Shown in pieces: positions 1 to 6,420 of a stretch of 8,863 nt of DNA. The notes under the pieces were generated by a model. That model was not told the origin of the DNA. It did no database searches and worked only from the letters and a program-made list of their open reading frames with translations. Origin of the DNA: Bacteroidales bacterium M6 (GTDB lineage Bacteria > Bacteroidota > Bacteroidia > Bacteroidales > Muribaculaceae); assembly GCA_001689485.1 (NCBI GenBank), contig LUJQ01000031.1, positions 1-8,863 on the forward strand, read 5' to 3'. The first letter of the stretch is position 1. The number at the start of each line of letters is the position of its first letter. The translations under genes were made by a program, and so were the position numbers.

Positions 1-41
1 ATTATTACGCATAAAACCTATAATCCGGCTTTATATTCTCT

Positions 42-139
42 GCGGCATCCTTTCGCCGCTTTTTATCTTCATCTTCAGTCGTGTAGCTCGCTACACTCCT
101 TCATCTTCGGACAAAAATCGACTGAAAGTATACTCTCAG
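42..139 (-). repeat. Structured intergenic element downstream of the helicase gene
   Basis: This non-coding stretch follows the helicase stop and is dense in symmetry. On the plus strand GCGGC (42-46) faces GCCGC (55-59). TTCAGTCG (74-81) faces CGACTGAA (119-126). GTGTAGC (81-87) and GCTACAC (90-96) form a 7-bp stem with a 2-nt loop. The 10-mer CTTCATCTTC occurs twice (67-76 and 99-108), flanking that hairpin. A near-palindrome lies at 122-139. Read on the minus strand, the direction of the upstream genes, it would be a set of RNA hairpins. The layout suggests a dispersed intergenic repeat or a structured 3' end, but copy number cannot be judged from one window. No plausible protein is seen in 1-179. 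Confidence 0.5.
111..139 (-). terminator. Possible intrinsic terminator of the cysS-helicase unit
   Basis: Read on the minus strand, CTGAGAG and CTTTCAG form a 7-bp stem with one G-U pair around a TATA loop (139 to 122). It is followed after a few bases by a run of five T (complement of 112-116). It lies about 40 bases after the helicase stop. The stem is AT-rich for a terminator. Its 3' arm can also pair with a downstream CGACTGAA, so the call is tentative. Confidence 0.35.
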
Positions 140-179
140 ACAATATCAAATCATTTCCACGACTTACTTATTATATGGG

Positions 180-1652
180 TCAGACAATGGCGATTGAAGG
201 ATTAACCAGCGACAGGCGGTGTGTGGCTCGCGAGGTGGCGGTGTAGAGCCAGCGATAAAAATCAAGCGATTTATAGGCTTCAGGGGGTATATAGCCCATA
301 TCGACGAACACAGAACCCCACTGGCCACCCTGAGCCTTGTGACATGTCACAGCATAGGCATATTTCACCTGTAGCGCGTTATAATGCGGGTCGGCTTTCA
401 ATGCATCGCGCACAGCGGTTGGTGATGCCGTTGCCGGAAGCCCGGCAGCAGCAACCGCCCTGTCAACAAGTTTCTGTTGCTTTTCATAAGGGAGATAAGC
501 GGTGTCGGTTGTCAGGGTGTCAAGATTGATTTTTGCATTAAGATAGGAGTCGTGGTCAGGGAAATAAAGCTTCACATCGGCAAACAACATGTTGTCGCAT
601 TGCTCGGTAGCAAAGACATCTTCAACAATAGCCGTTTCCCCGTTGGCAACGAAATCCATAGCCCTTGCTGGCGGCGCATCACTACCGGCGGCCGAAGTAT
701 CGACCGGCGGCGCATCCGTCTCTATCACCGAACGGCGTGTCCAATAGTAATTGTTTTTCGACACAATCAGTCGCTCCCCTTTTACCAATATGTCGTCACG
801 GTCATATATGACACGCCTCACCGCCAGGTTGAAATCTACGGCACGGCGGTTGGAACGGGTCACAATCACCGTTTCCCCTTCCCCATATTCCTCAAATGAT
901 TTCTGCAAAGCCTCCTCCAAATCCTCAGGAGCCACAACCGCCATATCATTGAAGCCTGTAACCCTCATTTCCGGTTCGGGAAGCGGCGTTTTTTGCAACG
1001 CACGGCGCAAAAGGGTGGCATTATAAAGAATCCCCGACCGGCTCTTCTGACGCACCGTCTTGGTCATCACGGCGCGTGTCACCCTCAGGCCCATCTCCTT
1101 CAATACCGCAATGCTCATTGCCGGTGATTCCTCAAGCCCAACAGGCGGCAGCTGCGCGGTGTCACCCAAAAGGATAAGTTTGCAGTTCACACCGGTATAT
1201 ACATACATCACAAGGTCCTGCAACAGATTCATCCCCCCGTCGGCACCGTCGCCTATCATTGATGCCTCGTCGACAATGAACACCGTGTTGACATGCTGGT
1301 TTTGGTTCACCCTCGCCACAAGCTTGCCATCAGGCCCGACTGAAGGCGCCCTGTAAATTTTACGATGGATGGTGTGGGCGGGCAGCCCTGTGAAATTAGA
1401 GAACACCTTCGCTGCTCGCCCTGTCGAGGCAAGCAACACCGTCGGTATCCTTATAGCATTAAGGGAGCGCACAAGCGCTCCCATAACAGAAGTTTTTCCA
1501 GTTCCCGCATAACCGTTTAGAAGAAACACGGAATCCTGCGGGGTATGTGCCGAACAGAAACGCGACAAAGCCGCCACCAGCTGGATCTGCTGGCCGGTCG
1601 GCTCAAACGGCAATTGGTCGAGAACCAGCGTCGCGAATCCATGTATATCCAT
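180..1652 (-). CDS. RecD/Dda-like superfamily 1 DNA helicase (AAA_30 type)
   Basis: A 490-residue ATP-dependent helicase, probably a 5'-to-3' SF1B enzyme of the RecD/Dda/Pif1 group, acting on DNA in the cytoplasm. Visible motifs are Walker A GYAGTGKTS (47-55), Walker B VFIVDEAS (124-131), motif III LLGDTAQLPPVG (161-172), and near the C terminus TCHKAQGGQW (436-445) followed by YTATSRA (470-476), the UvrD_C_2 signature with the arginine finger. It is much shorter than RecD2 and lacks that family's long N-terminal region, so it resembles the compact Dda-like form. A Pro/Ala/Asp-rich insert lies at about 312-330. The start is the first ATG, 29 bases after the cysS stop, so co-transcription with cysS is likely. 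Stop is TGA. The exact substrate is unknown; repair or recombination is a family-based inference. Confidence 0.9.
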   Translation of the reverse strand: MDIHGFATLVLDQLPFEPTGQQIQLVAALSRFCSAHTPQDSVFLLNGYAGTGKTSVMGALVRSLNAIRIPTVLLASTGRAAKVFSNFTGLPAHTIHRKIYRAPSVGPDGKLVARVNQNQHVNTVFIVDEASMIGDGADGGMNLLQDLVMYVYTGVNCKLILLGDTAQLPPVGLEESPAMSIAVLKEMGLRVTRAVMTKTVRQKSRSGILYNATLLRRALQKTPLPEPEMRVTGFNDMAVVAPEDLEEALQKSFEEYGEGETVIVTRSNRRAVDFNLAVRRVIYDRDDILVKGERLIVSKNNYYWTRRSVIETDAPPVDTSAAGSDAPPARAMDFVANGETAIVEDVFATEQCDNMLFADVKLYFPDHDSYLNAKINLDTLTTDTAYLPYEKQQKLVDRAVAAAGLPATASPTAVRDALKADPHYNALQVKYAYAVTCHKAQGGQWGSVFVDMGYIPPEAYKSLDFYRWLYTATSRATHRLSLVNPSIAIV

Positions 1653-1681
1653 AGACGTAGGGGGATAATGGGCAAGCCTTG

Positions 1682-3169
1682 CTATTTAACACTCCATTCC
1701 ACCCCGTCCTTCGTATCCTTCACGGCAAAACCGAGATCTGCCAGACGGTCGCGGATAAGGTCGGAGGTAGCCCAGTCCTTTTTTGATTTGGCTTCGGAGC
1801 GCACCTGCAACAAAAGGTCAACCGCGCCACGATAAGGGTCGAGAGCCTTTGTGTCGGCAACATCGGCAGCGTCGGGACGCATTCCGAGTATATCGAAAAG
1901 GAAAATATCAAACAAACGGCGCAACTTTCCTACATCGGCACCGGAGGCAGTGGCATGACCGTCGCGAACCTTGTTGATTATGCCTACAGCTTCGAAAAGG
2001 TGGGCTATCACGATGGGGGTATTCAAATCGTCGTCGAGAGCCTCGTAGCATTTCGCCTCCAACGCATCGACATCGGCACTGACCGTGGATTCGGACGACA
2101 CCTTTACGTCGGCCAGTCGTTTCCACCCTTCCAGCATGCGGTCGAGGGCTTTTTCCGATGCCTGCAAGGCTTCGTTGGAGAAATCGACGGTCGAGCGGTA
2201 TTGAGCCTGAAGGATGAAGAAACGTATGGTCATCGGCGAATAAGCCTGCGTAAGCAACGGATGCGACCCTGTGAAAAATTCATCAAGGGTTATGAAGTTG
2301 CCAAGCGATTTGCCCATCTTCTGCCCGTTGATGGTTATCATGTTGTTGTGCATCCAGTAGCGCACACTGTCATGGCCGTGGTGGGCAACGCTTTGGGCAA
2401 TCTCGCATTCATGATGGGGGAATTTAAGGTCCATCCCACCGCCGTGGATATCAAACGTTTCTCCGAGATATTTCTCACCCATCGTGGAGCATTCGAGATG
2501 CCATCCGGGGAAACCGTCGCTCCAAGGCGACGGCCACCGCATTATATGCTCCGGCTGTGCCTTTTTCCATAGCGCGAAGTCAGCCGGGTGATGTTTCTCC
2601 TGCTGGCCGTCGAGGGTACGCGTTTCCGAAAGGAGTTCGTCGATATTACGGCCCGACAACTTGCCGTAATGATGGTCGGCATTGTACTTGGGCACATCGA
2701 AATAAACCGAACCGTTGCTTTCGTAAGCATATCCGGCATCCTGAATTTTCTTGATATATTCGATTTGCTCGATTATATGGCCCGAAGCGTGCGGTTCGAT
2801 GGATGGGGGCAGCACATTTAACCGCGCCATGGCATCATGGTAGCGGTTAAGGTAGTGTTGCACCACTTCCATCGGCTCCAGTTGCTCAAGGCGTGCTTTC
2901 TTAGCGATTTTATCCTCACCTTCGTCGGCATCATGTTCTAGATGGCCTACATCGGTGATGTTACGCACATAACGCACGGCGTAACCCAGGTGACGGAGAT
3001 AGCGGAACAGCACATCGAAAGTAATTGCCGGACGTGCATGCCCGAGATGGCCGTCGCCATAAACCGTCGGGCCGCACACATACATTCCCACCCTTCCCTC
3101 ATGAAGGGGACGGAACAGTTCCTTGCACCTCGAAAGGGAGTTATAGATGCACAGATTATGCTGTTTCAT
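1682..3169 (-). CDS. cysS: Cysteinyl-tRNA synthetase
   Basis: This cytosolic class I aminoacyl-tRNA synthetase charges tRNA-Cys with cysteine using ATP. The 495-residue product begins with the family block GMYVCGPTVYGDGHLGHARP (28-47), containing the HIGH-type HLGH (41-44). The KMSKS loop reads KMGKS (284-288). By alignment with the E. coli enzyme, the zinc ligands that select cysteine are C32, C227, H252 and E256, all present. The anticodon-binding helical region fills roughly 300-495. Full length, no disruption; stop TAG. The start ATG gives MKQHNLCIYNSLS, typical for this family. It heads a two-gene unit with the downstream helicase. I found no convincing Bacteroidetes promoter in the repeat-rich gap upstream, so transcription may start within that element or read through from the DUF3467 gene. 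Confidence 0.98.
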   Translation of the reverse strand: MKQHNLCIYNSLSRCKELFRPLHEGRVGMYVCGPTVYGDGHLGHARPAITFDVLFRYLRHLGYAVRYVRNITDVGHLEHDADEGEDKIAKKARLEQLEPMEVVQHYLNRYHDAMARLNVLPPSIEPHASGHIIEQIEYIKKIQDAGYAYESNGSVYFDVPKYNADHHYGKLSGRNIDELLSETRTLDGQQEKHHPADFALWKKAQPEHIMRWPSPWSDGFPGWHLECSTMGEKYLGETFDIHGGGMDLKFPHHECEIAQSVAHHGHDSVRYWMHNNMITINGQKMGKSLGNFITLDEFFTGSHPLLTQAYSPMTIRFFILQAQYRSTVDFSNEALQASEKALDRMLEGWKRLADVKVSSESTVSADVDALEAKCYEALDDDLNTPIVIAHLFEAVGIINKVRDGHATASGADVGKLRRLFDIFLFDILGMRPDAADVADTKALDPYRGAVDLLLQVRSEAKSKKDWATSDLIRDRLADLGFAVKDTKDGVEWSVK

Positions 3170-3224
3170 CGTTAATCGAAGATTTGATTTCTAAGATGTT
3201 TATAAATAATTCCCGATTAGGGGG

Positions 3225-3247
3225 AACACCTGCCTGCGGCAGGTATT
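3225..3247. repeat. Intergenic hairpin ACCTGCC/GGCAGGT
   Basis: ACCTGCC (3228-3234) and GGCAGGT (3238-3244) form a perfect 7-bp stem with a TGC loop. One mismatch out, AA pairs with TT. It lies about 55 bases upstream of the cysS start codon. No T tract follows on either strand, so it is not a clear intrinsic terminator. It looks like part of the compound repeat element that fills this gap. Confidence 0.6.
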
Positions 3248-3255
3248 GAATCAAA

Positions 3256-3283
3256 GTAAGGATGCACCCTGGTGCATCCCTAC
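3256..3283. repeat. REP-like palindrome GGATGCACC/GGTGCATCC
   Basis: GGATGCACC (3260-3268) and GGTGCATCC (3271-3279) are a perfect 9-bp inverted repeat with a 2-nt loop. Across one A/C mismatch the stem continues with GTA/TAC, for 12 pairs in all. It is short, GC-rich, intergenic and self-complementary, the general form of REP-type elements. Whether it recurs in the genome cannot be told from this window. Confidence 0.6.
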
Positions 3284-3284
3284 G

Positions 3285-3365
3285 TTATGACATGGCTTAT
3301 TACAGCCGCCTCGTTTTAACCCGGATGGCGAAAGGGCGGGTGCTGTCATAAGTCATCGTGACTTA
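3285..3365. repeat. Compound inverted-repeat element with alternative folds
   Basis: Several inverted repeats overlap here. TTATGACA (3285-3292) pairs with TGTCATAA (3344-3351), enclosing GGCT/AGCC (3294-3297 with 3304-3307) and ACCCG/CGGGT (3319-3323 with 3337-3341), which gives a three-way junction. Alternatively CTTAT (3296-3300), ACAGC (3302-3306) and CGCC (3307-3310) pair with ATAAG (3348-3352), GCTGT (3342-3346) and GGCG (3335-3338), giving one long imperfect hairpin. TAAGTCA/TGACTTA (3349-3355 with 3359-3365) is a further stem, 6 bases after the DUF3467 stop. Together with the two hairpins at 3225-3283 it occupies most of the gap before cysS. Confidence 0.5.
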
Positions 3366-3371
3366 ACGGCA

Positions 3372-3680
3372 TCAAGCCTGGAACGGGTTGGGTATATTGC
3401 CGTTTGAAGAGTTGTTACGGGGTGTTTTCCGCTCGATTTCGCCATAAGTGGTCTCATACTTCTGGATGTTGTCACGAAGGGCGAACAGAAGGTTTTTGGC
3501 GTTTTCGGGATTCATGATTATGCGGCTCTGCACACGTGCCTGGGGCATATTGGGAGCCACATTGATGAAGTCGATGAAAAATTCACCGGGGGTGTGCGAA
3601 ATCACAGCGAGGTTTGAATAGTTGCCTGAAGCGATTTCGGGGGTAAGCTCGATTTTTATTTCTTGTTTGTTATCTGCCAT
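3372..3680 (-). CDS. DUF3467 family protein
   Basis: A 102-residue cytosolic protein with no signal peptide or membrane segment. The central block matches what I know of DUF3467: GNYSNLAVISHTPGEFFIDF (19-38), then APNMPQARVQSRIIMNPENA (42-61), then an amphipathic helix up to about residue 83. The tail (86-102) is Asn/Pro-rich and probably disordered. The molecular function of the family is not established, and none is assigned here. The gene appears to be its own transcription unit, with 157 bases separating it from the upstream nigD-like gene, a candidate -7 element at 3778-3785, and a structured leader at 3738-3776. Downstream lie about 200 bases of palindromic sequence before cysS. The length is normal for the family. 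Confidence 0.9.
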   Translation of the reverse strand: MADNKQEIKIELTPEIASGNYSNLAVISHTPGEFFIDFINVAPNMPQARVQSRIIMNPENAKNLLFALRDNIQKYETTYGEIERKTPRNNSSNGNIPNPFQA

Positions 3681-3737
3681 GATGTTTTGATTTTATAAGG
3701 TGTTAAATTGTTTTTGTCATATTCTCTTATAGATTGT

Positions 3738-3776
3738 CTGACGGTCAGGAATCCGACAGCCGGATTAACGCGTCAG
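3738..3776 (-). promoter_or_regulatory. Nested inverted repeat in the DUF3467 leader
   Basis: CTGACG (3738-3743) pairs with CGTCAG (3771-3776). Inside it AATCCG (3750-3755) pairs with CGGATT (3761-3766) around a 5-nt loop. The two 6-bp stems are separated by a small asymmetric internal loop (6 and 4 nt). The element sits immediately downstream of the predicted -7 box of the DUF3467 gene, so it would be either the first hairpin of the transcript or an operator overlapping the start site. CTGAC/GTCAG (3738-3748) is an additional local palindrome. Confidence 0.45.
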
Positions 3777-3777
3777 G

Positions 3778-3785
3778 CAAACATA
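3778..3785 (-). promoter_or_regulatory. Candidate -7 promoter element for the DUF3467 gene
   Basis: On the minus strand the sequence reads TATGTTTG, a full match to the Bacteroidetes -7 consensus TAnnTTTG. It would give a leader of about 90 nt before the DUF3467 start codon. No good TTTG is present 19-21 bases upstream, so this is a half-supported promoter. Confidence 0.35.
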
Positions 3786-3837
3786 CTACAAACTTAATGA
3801 TTTTTTTCGACCAATGCAACCCTTTGTCACCAGGTTT

Positions 3838-4587
3838 TCATTCGGCAGGGGCCTCTGACGGTGTCGGATTCTCAACAACAAATGTGTCGAGCGCGGGAAT
3901 ATTGGAGTTGCTTACACGTATGCGCAACCCCTTGCAGCCGGGGGTGTTCCACATAGACGTCACATCGAAAGCCGCATAATACTGACGGCTGAAATTAGGA
4001 ACGTCGGCCGGACGTTTGTGATACAGGTAGGCTGTGGGATATTCATCACCTATAGTTGCCTCGTCAACAACAAGGGAGAACATCCGGGGTGCCGTATCAT
4101 AGGTCATGCGCAACCGCATGCATACTTTGTTACCGGCCCGCCACAGACTCATCAGGTAAATCGGCTCGCTGTCCCATCCGTCGAGTTTCTCGGTGGGCGA
4201 CTTCATCAGGGGGGAGTTGTTCACCGTGCCGTAAGCACTAACCTCTATCGCCCCCGGTTTATAAGCCTCCCCGGCAAGGGGGGTATAGGCCAAAAACACC
4301 GATTCCCCTAATTCGACAACCGAGGTGTTTATAACAGGCGACGATGTGGTAAGCGTCACGGGCTTTACGGCATCAGGACGCCAAAGGGCAAAAACCGTCC
4401 CCGTACCGTCCTGGGCGACAAATTCCACAATATCGTAAAGAGTGGCATTATGCACCTCGGCCTTATCCTCATCGTCACACGCCACCGTAAGCGATGCCAG
4501 GACCAAGGAAACAACCGACATGACCATCACCCTCAGGATGTCACCAAAGCGCGCACAAGCCTTTTTCTTAAAAAATGCATAAGTCAT
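3838..4587 (-). CDS. NigD-like lipoprotein
   Basis: A 249-residue predicted lipoprotein. The N terminus has a basic stretch (KKK at 7-9), a hydrophobic segment at about 20-36 and a lipobox-like LTVAC with C37. The residues after the Cys are DDED, an acidic run resembling the Bacteroidetes lipoprotein export signal, so surface exposure is plausible. The mature part fits the NigD-like layout from memory: a small beta-rich N-terminal domain (about 45-120) and a C-terminal beta domain (about 140-240) around EPIYLMSLWRAGNKVCMRLR. Function is unknown; the family name comes from a nig operon of Bacteroides. The start codon is 8 bases after the lolD stop, arguing for co-transcription with lolD and gpsA. 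Alternative in-frame starts exist at M22 and M24 (region RVMVMSVV), which would shorten the signal peptide. Confidence 0.75.
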   Translation of the reverse strand: MTYAFFKKKACARFGDILRVMVMSVVSLVLASLTVACDDEDKAEVHNATLYDIVEFVAQDGTGTVFALWRPDAVKPVTLTTSSPVINTSVVELGESVFLAYTPLAGEAYKPGAIEVSAYGTVNNSPLMKSPTEKLDGWDSEPIYLMSLWRAGNKVCMRLRMTYDTAPRMFSLVVDEATIGDEYPTAYLYHKRPADVPNFSRQYYAAFDVTSMWNTPGCKGLRIRVSNSNIPALDTFVVENPTPSEAPAE

Positions 4588-4595
4588 AGTAGCGA

Positions 4596-5273
4596 TTATG
4601 AATGGTCTTTATTGATAGTGATCGAACTTATGATTCCGTCGGTCATGCGCACCACCCGGTCGCAATCGGCAGCGAGCCCTTCATCGTGGGTCACGATTAC
4701 GAATGTCTGCCCCATATCGCGCCGCAATTCGAAAAACAAACGGTGAAGTTCCTTGCGGTTGTGGCTGTCGAGGCTTCCTGACGGCTCGTCGGCAAGCACC
4801 ACCGAAGGGCGGTTGACCAACGCCCGTGCCACGGCGGCACGCTGACGTTCCCCGCCTGAAAGTTGCGAGGGGCGGTGCGCTGCCCGTTCCGCAAGACCGA
4901 GGTAATCAATCAGTTCCGATGCACGGGCAAACGCTTCCTTGCGGCGCATCCCGCCGATAAGTGCGGGCATTGCCACATTTTCAATCATGGAAAACTCCGG
5001 CAGGAGCTGATGGAACTGGAACACAAAACCGACCGACGAATTGCGGAACCTTGCCAATTCGTTCGACGAAAGCCCAGAAAGGTCGCGCCCGTCATAACTG
5101 ACTTTGCCGGAATCCGGCCGGTCGAGTGTGCCCATGATATGGAGCAACGTGGTCTTACCTGCACCGCTAGGCCCTACAATCGACATCACCTCCCCCGCTT
5201 CCACGTCAAGGCTCACCCCACGGAGCACCTCCAGGCGGTCGAAACTTTTGCGTATGTCGCTAAGGGAAATCAT
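4596..5273 (-). CDS. lolD: LolD-type ABC transporter ATP-binding protein
   Basis: A 225-residue ABC ATPase of the LolD/MacB group, which powers permeases that move lipoproteins or other substrates from the inner membrane. Visible motifs are Walker A GPSGAGKTT (34-42), Q-loop FVFQFHQLLPEFSMIENV (83-100, Q86; the LPEF wording is typical of LolD), signature LSGGERQR (138-145), Walker B VVLADEP (158-164), D-loop SGSLD (165-169, where many relatives have TGNLD) and switch histidine H196. Full length. It lies 32 bases after gpsA and 8 bases before a NigD-like lipoprotein gene. No LolC/LolE or MacB-type permease is in the window, so its partner is encoded elsewhere and the exact substrate is inferred. 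It could serve another FtsX-like permease. Confidence 0.85.
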   Translation of the reverse strand: MISLSDIRKSFDRLEVLRGVSLDVEAGEVMSIVGPSGAGKTTLLHIMGTLDRPDSGKVSYDGRDLSGLSSNELARFRNSSVGFVFQFHQLLPEFSMIENVAMPALIGGMRRKEAFARASELIDYLGLAERAAHRPSQLSGGERQRAAVARALVNRPSVVLADEPSGSLDSHNRKELHRLFFELRRDMGQTFVIVTHDEGLAADCDRVVRMTDGIISSITINKDHS

Positions 5274-5305
5274 ATGCGGGGATACACGTGGAATATCAGG
5301 TTTTA

Positions 5306-6313
5306 TCAGTCAAGATGGTCGGCAAGACGCGCTATAGCCAAATCGGCACGGACTCGTTTGTACAGAATATCGTAAACGGTGTCCGCTATCGGCATCGAAA
5401 CCTCGTAACGCTGGTTGATTTCGTGTATGCACTTCGCGCCGTAATATCCTTCGGCTGTCTGTTCCATCTCCATCATGGCAGCTTTCACAGAGTAACCTTT
5501 CCCAATCATGGAACCGAAGTTGTGGTTACGGCTGAAGCGGCTGTAGGATGTAACCAACAGATCGCCGAGATACACGCTGTCGCATATATTGCGCGGCCTC
5601 GGATTAACAGCATCCAGGAAATGCCCCATTTCACGGACGGCGTTCGACACAAGCATGGCCAGGAAGTTATCCCCCTTTTTCATGCCGTGTACGATTCCGG
5701 CAGCTATGGCATACACGTTCTTAAGCACACCGGCATATTCCACACCGTCAACATCGGTTGTCGATATGGCATGGCAGTTTTTCGACCCGCAAAGGCAACG
5801 CCCGAACCGTTTGGCCGCCTCGCTGTCCTTACACCCTATTGTGAGATAGGACGGACGGTCGAGTGCCACCTCCTCGGCATGGCACGGCCCGGAAACCACC
5901 AACAGGCGGTGATCGGCCACATGGAACGTTTCGCGCATATAATCCGTTACCAGCATGTTTTCACCAGGCACGATACCCTTGACCGCCGACACGACGAACT
6001 TGTCGCTTATGTCGACATTCAGTTTCTCCAAATGGCTTTTGAAATAGGGCGAAGGCATCACAAGCAGTATTGTGTCGGCCTCCCGGGCCACATAATTTAT
6101 GTCGGATGAGAACTCTATGCGGCGCACATCGAACTGCACATCGGTAAGATACGCGGGGTTATGCCCTAACCGTATAAACTCCTCTATGCGGTCGTCGCGA
6201 CGCATATACCACAATATTGTCTCACGGTTGCGGAGAAGCAGTTTGGCCAGGGCGGTGGCCCAGCTGCCACCACCCATAACTGCCACGCGTCCGGGAAAAT
6301 CTTTCGATAACAT
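5306..6313 (-). CDS. gpsA: NAD(P)H-dependent glycerol-3-phosphate dehydrogenase
   Basis: This enzyme reduces dihydroxyacetone phosphate to sn-glycerol 3-phosphate, the backbone for phospholipid synthesis, in the cytosol. The 335-residue product starts with a Rossmann NAD-binding site VAVMGGGSWATALAKLL (10-26). It has the conserved VKG lysine (K112), SGPCHAEEVA (141-150), the catalytic lysine in GVLKNVYAIAAGI (195-207, K198) and the substrate-binding block SRNHNFG (261-267, R262 and N263). Length is normal. It follows lysS after 107 bases, with a promoter candidate in that gap, and is followed by lolD after 32 bases, so it probably heads a gpsA-lolD-nigD unit. The first ATG is kept because the Rossmann strand begins only about nine residues later. 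Confidence 0.97.
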   Translation of the reverse strand: MLSKDFPGRVAVMGGGSWATALAKLLLRNRETILWYMRRDDRIEEFIRLGHNPAYLTDVQFDVRRIEFSSDINYVAREADTILLVMPSPYFKSHLEKLNVDISDKFVVSAVKGIVPGENMLVTDYMRETFHVADHRLLVVSGPCHAEEVALDRPSYLTIGCKDSEAAKRFGRCLCGSKNCHAISTTDVDGVEYAGVLKNVYAIAAGIVHGMKKGDNFLAMLVSNAVREMGHFLDAVNPRPRNICDSVYLGDLLVTSYSRFSRNHNFGSMIGKGYSVKAAMMEMEQTAEGYYGAKCIHEINQRYEVSMPIADTVYDILYKRVRADLAIARLADHLD

Positions 6314-6342
6314 ATTCAGAACCGTTATATCAGGCTGTTTTT

Positions 6343-6373
6343 AAAATATACCCTAAACCGGGGTTGACTAAAA
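6343..6373 (-). promoter_or_regulatory. Candidate promoter for gpsA-lolD-nigD
   Basis: On the minus strand a TTTT (complement of 6370-6373) is separated by exactly 19 bases from TATATTTT (complement of 6343-6350). This fits the Bacteroidetes TTTG / 19 / TAnnTTTG layout with the last base of each box different. The start would fall roughly 20-25 bases before the gpsA ATG. Confidence 0.4.
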
Positions 6374-6420
6374 AAGCCCTATGTTCATAATCATTCGTAT
6401 AACCAATGGCCTACCCGCCG

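Noticed and set aside
1955..2572. Plus-strand open frame of 205 codons opposite cysS
   Set aside because: It lies within the conserved catalytic core of cysS, shows no family resemblance and has no promoter.
3252..3259. TTACTTTG on the minus strand as a -7 box for cysS
   Set aside because: It differs from the consensus at the second base, has no -33 partner, and overlaps the REP-like palindrome by four bases.
5288..6109. Long plus-strand open frame (273 codons) opposite gpsA
   Set aside because: It is antisense to a complete gpsA with all motifs. Its peptide is His-rich with no recognisable domain, as expected for a shadow of a GC-balanced gene.
6370..6411. Intrinsic terminator for lysS ending in the T run before gpsA
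   Set aside because: The only pairing for GGGCTTTTTT on the minus strand is a 4-bp GGCC/GGCT stem with a large weakly structured loop. The T run is better explained as a -33 element.
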